Positions 6,242 through 9,298 of a stretch of DNA of 9,298 nt are shown in pieces (within the stretch, counting starts at the first letter, position 1; the number at the start of each line of letters is the position of its first letter). Source of the stretch: Ruminococcus sp. UBA7158. Lineage in GTDB: Bacteria > Bacillota > Clostridia > Oscillospirales > Ruminococcaceae. The stretch covers positions 1 to 9,298 of the forward strand of contig DKWG01000051.1 of NCBI GenBank assembly GCA_002491605.1. Direction: 5' to 3'. The notes under the pieces are model-generated. The model searched no databases. It was not told where the DNA came from and was given only the letters and a program-made list of their open reading frames with translations. The translations under genes and the position numbers were made by a program.

Positions 6242-6272
6242 ACAAAAAAGTGCGCAGCAAAAAGCCACGCAC
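6242..6272 (-). terminator. Intrinsic terminator downstream of the GH43 gene
   Basis: On the minus strand GTGCG-tg-GC, a T-rich loop, GC-tg-CGCAC form an interrupted stem (outer arms at 6250-6254 and 6268-6272) followed directly by TTTTTTG. It lies about 145 nt after the GH43 stop and just upstream of the 119-aa gene. Confidence 0.65.
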
Positions 6273-6369
6273 CGAAAAACATATGGCTCTCTGCTGCCAC
6301 GCAATATAACTTTATGCAATTAACCCTTTGGGACATTATAAAGCCGAGCATATGTCTTTACCTGATTCG

Positions 6370-6403
6370 CACGGATACAAAGCAATCACGTTTTGTATCC
6401 GTG
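6370..6403. repeat. Perfect 12-bp inverted repeat 14 nt after the GH43 stop
   Basis: CACGGATACAAA (6370-6381) and TTTGTATCCGTG (6392-6403) are perfect inverted repeats around a 10-nt loop. Neither strand has a U-run after it, so it is not a canonical intrinsic terminator. It may protect the 3' end of the GH43 mRNA or be a protein binding site. Confidence 0.7.
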
Positions 6404-6417
6404 TCATAATATTTCAC

Positions 6418-7932
6418 TCACTTCTCATAAACAAACTCAGAGAACTTAGCCTTTCCGCCTGTTATAACGGTAGAATAAGCAAACAAACCTATTCTGCATC
6501 CGACAAAGTGCCTTAAATCAAATGTCGGGTGCAGGGTAACGCCTAATTTTTGCCACTCGCCGTTTGACTGATAGTAGAAATCAACCTCGCTGAGTCCCAA
6601 GTCAAAGCTTGCTTCCATTCTTAATTTAGCCTTGCCGCCGTCGAGCGGAACTCTTGCAAACTCACGGTCGTCACTCTTGTCGGGGTCGTTATCAGGCTCT
6701 TCTGTTCTGCCCCTCATAATAATGAAATACTTGCCCTCCTCCTTGGCAATTCCTATGCAGCCGTAGCGGTGCTGGAGCATAACAAGACCTGCGTAGTCGC
6801 CGTCGTTAAGCTCGCTTGCGTCAATAGTGCAGGTTGCAGCGCATTTGGGAAGGTATGTTCTTTGTGTGAGAGTGTTTCTTGCGAATTCAACGGTTCTTGA
6901 AAGCTTTTCGGTTGTGAGGATGAATTGGTTGTCCAGAACCTGCCAATAATCGTTTTTAGGATTGTGGTTGAACTCCCAAACGTCATCGAGCTTGACCCTG
7001 CCGTTTTCATCCGGGGTGTAGTCGAAATTGTCCGACTTAAACAGCTCGTCGTAGACGTAATCGGGTCTTGTCGACTCGGTTTCTATCTCTTCTGTGGGAG
7101 TGTCGAAAACAGGGAAGCCGGTTTCATCAAAATGCATGGGGACAACGTTGGGTATTCTTCCGACTGCGCCGTGGTCGGCGAATATGAAGCCGTACCATTT
7201 GCCGTCCGGAGTGTCGACAATTCCGCCCTGGGCAACGCCTGTAGTGCTTGGAAGGCGGTATCTGATAACGTCTTTGCCCACCCAAGGGCCTTTAATGTCG
7301 TCTGCCATAAATGCCGCTTCAATGCGTATCCACTCCTCAGCACATCCATGGATAAAGAATATATAGTACTTGCCGTTGATTTTATAAATGTGCGATCCCT
7401 CATAGCCGAGGAAGGGACCGGGTGCGTCCTTTATGATGATTTCGTTGAAGCCGCCCGGCATCGGAGCAGAAAGGTCGGGCTTAAGCTCGGTTAAGCGAAT
7501 CTCACGGTTTCCGTGGACGATGTAAACCCTGCCGTCGTCGTCCCACAAAAGTGAGCAGTCGTGATAAAAGCCTTCGATATAGCCCTTTGTCCACGGACCC
7601 TCGGGCTTGTCGGCAGTGAAGCAATAGGTCTTGTGGGTGTCGTTTGCGACAAAGACAACATAATACTTGCCGTTGTGATACCTAAGGCACGGCGCCCACA
7701 TTCCGTTGGAATACGCATTTTGCTCGCCGTCTAAGTTCTCTCTGGGGGTGTCCTCAAGAGTTTCGTATACATGGGTTACAAATTCCCAGTTTATCAGGTC
7801 ATAGGATCTGAAAAGTGCGCCGCCGGGCATATAATACATGGTTGTTGAGCACATATAATATGTATCGTCGACTCTGATTATATCAGGATCGGGAAAATCG
7901 CCTTTCATAACAGGGTTAGTTCCTTTAATCAT
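6418..7932 (-). CDS. Intracellular GH43 family beta-xylosidase/alpha-L-arabinofuranosidase
   Basis: The 504-residue glycoside hydrolase has the GH43 five-bladed propeller (about 1-290) and a C-terminal beta-sandwich resembling Beta_xylosidase_C2 (about 300-504). NPVMKGDFPDPD near the start holds the general base Asp15. HDCSLLWDDDG supplies the pKa-setting Asp125, and GYEGSHIY the general acid Glu178. ADHGAVGRIPN (253-263) is the usual His-containing loop. No signal peptide is present, so it acts on imported xylo- or arabino-oligosaccharides. The first possible ATG is at 8049, but the family starts at NPV, and the -10/-35 boxes lie inside the longer frame, so 7932 is chosen; AAAGGA lies 12 nt upstream. 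It has its own promoter, is monocistronic and is divergent from adhE. Its last 87 nt are duplicated behind the mutase gene. Xylosidase and arabinofuranosidase activity cannot be told apart by eye. Confidence 0.92.
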   Translation of the reverse strand: MIKGTNPVMKGDFPDPDIIRVDDTYYMCSTTMYYMPGGALFRSYDLINWEFVTHVYETLEDTPRENLDGEQNAYSNGMWAPCLRYHNGKYYVVFVANDTHKTYCFTADKPEGPWTKGYIEGFYHDCSLLWDDDGRVYIVHGNREIRLTELKPDLSAPMPGGFNEIIIKDAPGPFLGYEGSHIYKINGKYYIFFIHGCAEEWIRIEAAFMADDIKGPWVGKDVIRYRLPSTTGVAQGGIVDTPDGKWYGFIFADHGAVGRIPNVVPMHFDETGFPVFDTPTEEIETESTRPDYVYDELFKSDNFDYTPDENGRVKLDDVWEFNHNPKNDYWQVLDNQFILTTEKLSRTVEFARNTLTQRTYLPKCAATCTIDASELNDGDYAGLVMLQHRYGCIGIAKEEGKYFIIMRGRTEEPDNDPDKSDDREFARVPLDGGKAKLRMEASFDLGLSEVDFYYQSNGEWQKLGVTLHPTFDLRHFVGCRIGLFAYSTVITGGKAKFSEFVYEK

Positions 7933-7982
7933 CGGTATTACCATTCCTTTCTCGTTAAAAAGCTTACGTTTTGCCATGCACT

Positions 7983-8001
7983 CGGCAAAGATAATTTGCC
8001 G
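7983..8001. promoter_or_regulatory. Inverted repeat in the GH43 leader
   Basis: CGGCAAA (7983-7989) and TTTGCCG (7995-8001) form a perfect 7-bp dyad with a 5-bp centre. It lies just downstream of the predicted GH43 transcription start. It could be an operator for a sugar-responsive repressor or an RNA hairpin in the leader. Confidence 0.5.
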
Positions 8002-8017
8002 TATATTGATAATTATT

Positions 8018-8046
8018 ATGTTACAGGATTCATTTGTATATGTCAA
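8018..8046 (-). promoter_or_regulatory. Promoter of the GH43 gene
   Basis: On the minus strand a perfect TTGACA (8041-8046), a 17-bp spacer and TAACAT (8018-8023) give a good sigma-A promoter. Transcription would start near 8011, about 80 nt before the ATG at 7932. This placement also argues against translation starting at 8049. Confidence 0.7.
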
Positions 8047-8134
8047 CACTAAAAAGCTGATTAAATCATTGATATATTTTCATATTGACACAGCCGACAC
8101 TTTTGGCGGAAATGACAGTTCTTTTATTTTATGC

Positions 8135-8163
8135 TTGCAATGCTGCAAACGATTTGGTATAAT
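8135..8163 (+). promoter_or_regulatory. Upstream adhE promoter with dyad over the -35 box
   Basis: TTGCAA (8135-8140), a 17-bp spacer and a perfect TATAAT (8158-8163) form a strong promoter; the transcript would start near 8170. TTGCA-ATGC-TGCAA (8135-8148) is a 5-4-5 dyad overlapping the -35 box, placed where a repressor would block polymerase. The spacer also contains TGCAAACG (8144-8151), the first half of a CcpA cre-like site, but the second half does not match. Confidence 0.72.
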
Positions 8164-8169
8164 ATCCGC

Positions 8170-8398
8170 AGAGAAGTTATACTGTTTTTCCATCAATCTA
8201 TAGATAAATTCAAGGATTGATGCCGCCGCATATATACTGCTCTTACAGCACGGCAAAAATGCCGATGCACGGCATTTGCACAGACTGTGTTATGAGCGTA
8301 TTGACAGCCTTGCGGCAAGGATTTTTAACTAATATGGATTTATGCAGTACGGCTGAGCGGATTGCATAAGTCATTTAAGTATTTCAAGGAGGTAAACC
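8170..8398 (+). promoter_or_regulatory. Long structured adhE leader (possible attenuator)
   Basis: About 230 nt separate the predicted start from adhE and no gene lies in them. In order there is a perfect 8-bp stem, CATCAATC (8191-8198) with GATTGATG (8215-8222). Next come the three-part element CGGCA (8251-8255), TGCCG (8260-8264), CGGCA (8270-8274), in which the middle arm can pair with either side, and a dyad CACAG-A-CTGTG (8279-8289). Last is CCTTG-CGG-CAAGG (8308-8320) followed by ATTTTT. GCACGGCA is repeated at 8248 and 8267. Switchable stems ending in a short hairpin with a U-run suggest transcription attenuation, but the last stem is short. No known riboswitch or T-box motif was recognised. 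Confidence 0.45.
8301..8329 (+). promoter_or_regulatory. Possible second adhE promoter with inverted repeat in the spacer
   Basis: A perfect TTGACA (8301-8306), a 17-bp spacer and TTTAAC (8324-8329, 4 of 6 to consensus) could be a proximal promoter, with a start near 8336. The spacer carries the dyad CCTTG-CGG-CAAGG, as in promoters controlled by a protein bound between the boxes. The same bases can be read as a weak terminator instead. Confidence 0.4.
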
Positions 8399-9298
8399 AT
8401 GTCTAAACCGGAACGCACACCTGTTACCAGCGTTGAAGAGCTTGAGGCTACCATTGCTTCGGTTCGTGAGGCGCAAAAAAAGTTTTCAACCTACACTCAA
8501 GAAGAAGTTGACAAGATCTTCTTAGCGGCAGCATCAGCCGCAAACAAGGCAAGAATCAGTCTTGCCAAGCTCGCCGTTGAAGAAACGGGAATGGGAGTTG
8601 TTGAGGACAAGGTCATCAAGAACAACTACGCTGCCGAGTATATCTACAACGCCTACAAAAACACCAAGACCTGCGGCGTAATTGAGGAAGACAAGGCATA
8701 CGGCATTAAAAAGATTGCCGAGCCGATAGGCGTTATAGCCGCTGTTATTCCTACCACCAACCCCACATCTACGGCTATTTTCAAGTGCTTAATCGCTTTA
8801 AAGACAAGAAACGCAATTATCATCAGCCCTCACCCCAGAGCTAAGAAGTCGACGATTGCGGCTGCTAAGATTGTTTTGGATGCAGCTGTTAAGGCAGGCG
8901 CCCCCGAGGGAATAATCGAGTGGATTGACATACCGTCTCTCGACATGACAAACACCGTTATGAAGGAAGCAGATATAATCCTTGCAACCGGCGGACCGGG
9001 CATGGTTAAGGCTGCTTATTCAAGCGGCAAGCCGGCTTTGGGCGTAGGCGCAGGAAATACTCCTGCCATTATAGACAGCTCAGCTGATATCATCCTTGCA
9101 GTTAACTCAATAGTTCATTCAAAGACCTTTGACAACGGCATGATCTGCGCTTCCGAGCAGTCGACAATCGTTTTGGACGACGTGTATGACGCCGTAAAGA
9201 GGGAATTTGCCTACAGAGGCTGCTATTTCCTCAAGCCCGACGAGCTTGATAAGGTTAGACATACTATTATCATCAACGGCGCACTTAACGCAAAGATT
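8399..9298 (+). CDS. adhE: Bifunctional aldehyde-alcohol dehydrogenase (N-terminal part)
   Basis: The frame is open to the window edge and gives 300 residues of the N-terminal acylating aldehyde dehydrogenase domain, which reduces acetyl-CoA to acetaldehyde with NADH. Seen are the GVIAAVIPTTNPTSTA cofactor region (111-126), the GGPGMVKAAYSSGKPALG segment (198-215), VGAGNTP (216-222) and the catalytic cysteine C250 within NGMICASEQ. The start is fixed by AAGGAGGT six nt before the ATG, the best ribosome site in the window, and by the family-like N-terminus. Full AdhE is about 870 residues, with an iron-dependent alcohol dehydrogenase domain to follow; that part is outside, so a stand-alone acetaldehyde dehydrogenase cannot be excluded. 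Its lead-in is a two-promoter, structured region, consistent with the tight redox control known for adhE. The gene is unlinked in transcription to GH43, which it diverges from. Confidence 0.92.
   Translation, partial: MSKPERTPVTSVEELEATIASVREAQKKFSTYTQEEVDKIFLAAASAANKARISLAKLAVEETGMGVVEDKVIKNNYAAEYIYNAYKNTKTCGVIEEDKAYGIKKIAEPIGVIAAVIPTTNPTSTAIFKCLIALKTRNAIIISPHPRAKKSTIAAAKIVLDAAVKAGAPEGIIEWIDIPSLDMTNTVMKEADIILATGGPGMVKAAYSSGKPALGVGAGNTPAIIDSSADIILAVNSIVHSKTFDNGMICASEQSTIVLDDVYDAVKREFAYRGCYFLKPDELDKVRHTIIINGALNAKI

Noticed and set aside
5125..6272. Short shared strings (TAAATTTATATAA, CTTTTCTCTTG, AAAAGTGCG) near 5125-5179 and 6215-6255 suggesting a second repeat pair
   Set aside because: The strings are 9-13 nt, AT-rich, in a different order, and on the same strand rather than inverted; matches of this length are expected by chance in a window of this size.
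6925..7494. 189-codon plus-strand frame opposite the GH43 gene
   Set aside because: It is antisense to the GH43 catalytic domain; it shows no initiation signal and no protein family features.
7933..8049. Upstream start for GH43 adding 39 residues
   Set aside because: The extension covers the predicted -10 region and transcription start, has no ribosome site, and GH43 enzymes of this kind begin close to the NPV motif.
8144..8157. CcpA cre site in the adhE promoter
   Set aside because: The first half TGCAAACG fits, but the second half (ATTTGG) lacks the conserved CA, so it is too weak to call.
7976..8203. 75-codon plus-strand frame crossing the GH43 promoter and the adhE promoter
   Set aside because: It covers two divergent promoters and lacks a ribosome site; chance open frame.
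8050..8398. Rex operator (TTGTTAA-N4-TTAACAA type) upstream of adhE
   Set aside because: I searched the region by eye because Rex often controls adhE, but no sequence close to the consensus on both arms is present.

Overview
The window looks like chromosomal DNA from a low-to-moderate GC anaerobic Firmicute of class Clostridia, probably a fermentative gut bacterium. The clues are the DarA-HolB-YaaT gene set (in Bacillus part of the tmk-yaaQ-yaaR-holB-yaaT cluster), a fermentative AdhE, an intracellular GH43 hemicellulose glycosidase, and strong A/G-rich Shine-Dalgarno sites with consensus sigma-A promoters. No tRNA, rRNA, CRISPR array, transposase or phage gene was seen.

Layout. (1) 1-672: a small SLOG/DUF1273-type nucleotide-binding protein on the + strand, AT-rich and without a good ribosome site. 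It converges on the next operon through a 17-bp bidirectional terminator. (2) 703-3080, minus strand: a three-gene operon darA (c-di-AMP receptor), holB (DNA polymerase III delta prime) and yaaT (PSP1 protein). It reads from its own promoter and lacks the tmk and yaaR that accompany it in Bacillus. (3) 3212-5178, plus strand: a divergent, complete phosphoglucomutase/phosphomannomutase gene with a consensus promoter and a terminator. (4) 5041-5127: wedged between the mutase stop codon and its terminator is an 87-nt relic of the 3' end of a GH43 glycosidase gene. It is about 86 percent identical, by hand alignment, to the 3' end of the intact GH43 gene found 1.3 kb away in the opposite orientation. 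(5) 5283-6272: an AT-rich accessory patch with two unrecognised small genes, a 78-aa three-helix membrane protein (+) and a 119-aa soluble protein (-), each bounded by strong hairpins. (6) 6418-8046, minus strand: an intracellular GH43 beta-xylosidase/arabinofuranosidase with its own promoter. (7) 8135-9298, plus strand: the promoter, a structured leader of about 230 nt, and the first 300 codons of adhE, cut by the window edge.

How the parts may work together (inference): GH43 releases pentoses from imported oligosaccharides, phosphoglucomutase links glucose-6-phosphate and glucose-1-phosphate, and AdhE re-oxidises NADH by making ethanol. The darA-holB-yaaT operon is housekeeping and unrelated to that flow. 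The most unusual items are the GH43 relic fused in frame behind the mutase stop codon, the layered adhE leader, and the two orphan small genes between the two GH43 ends.
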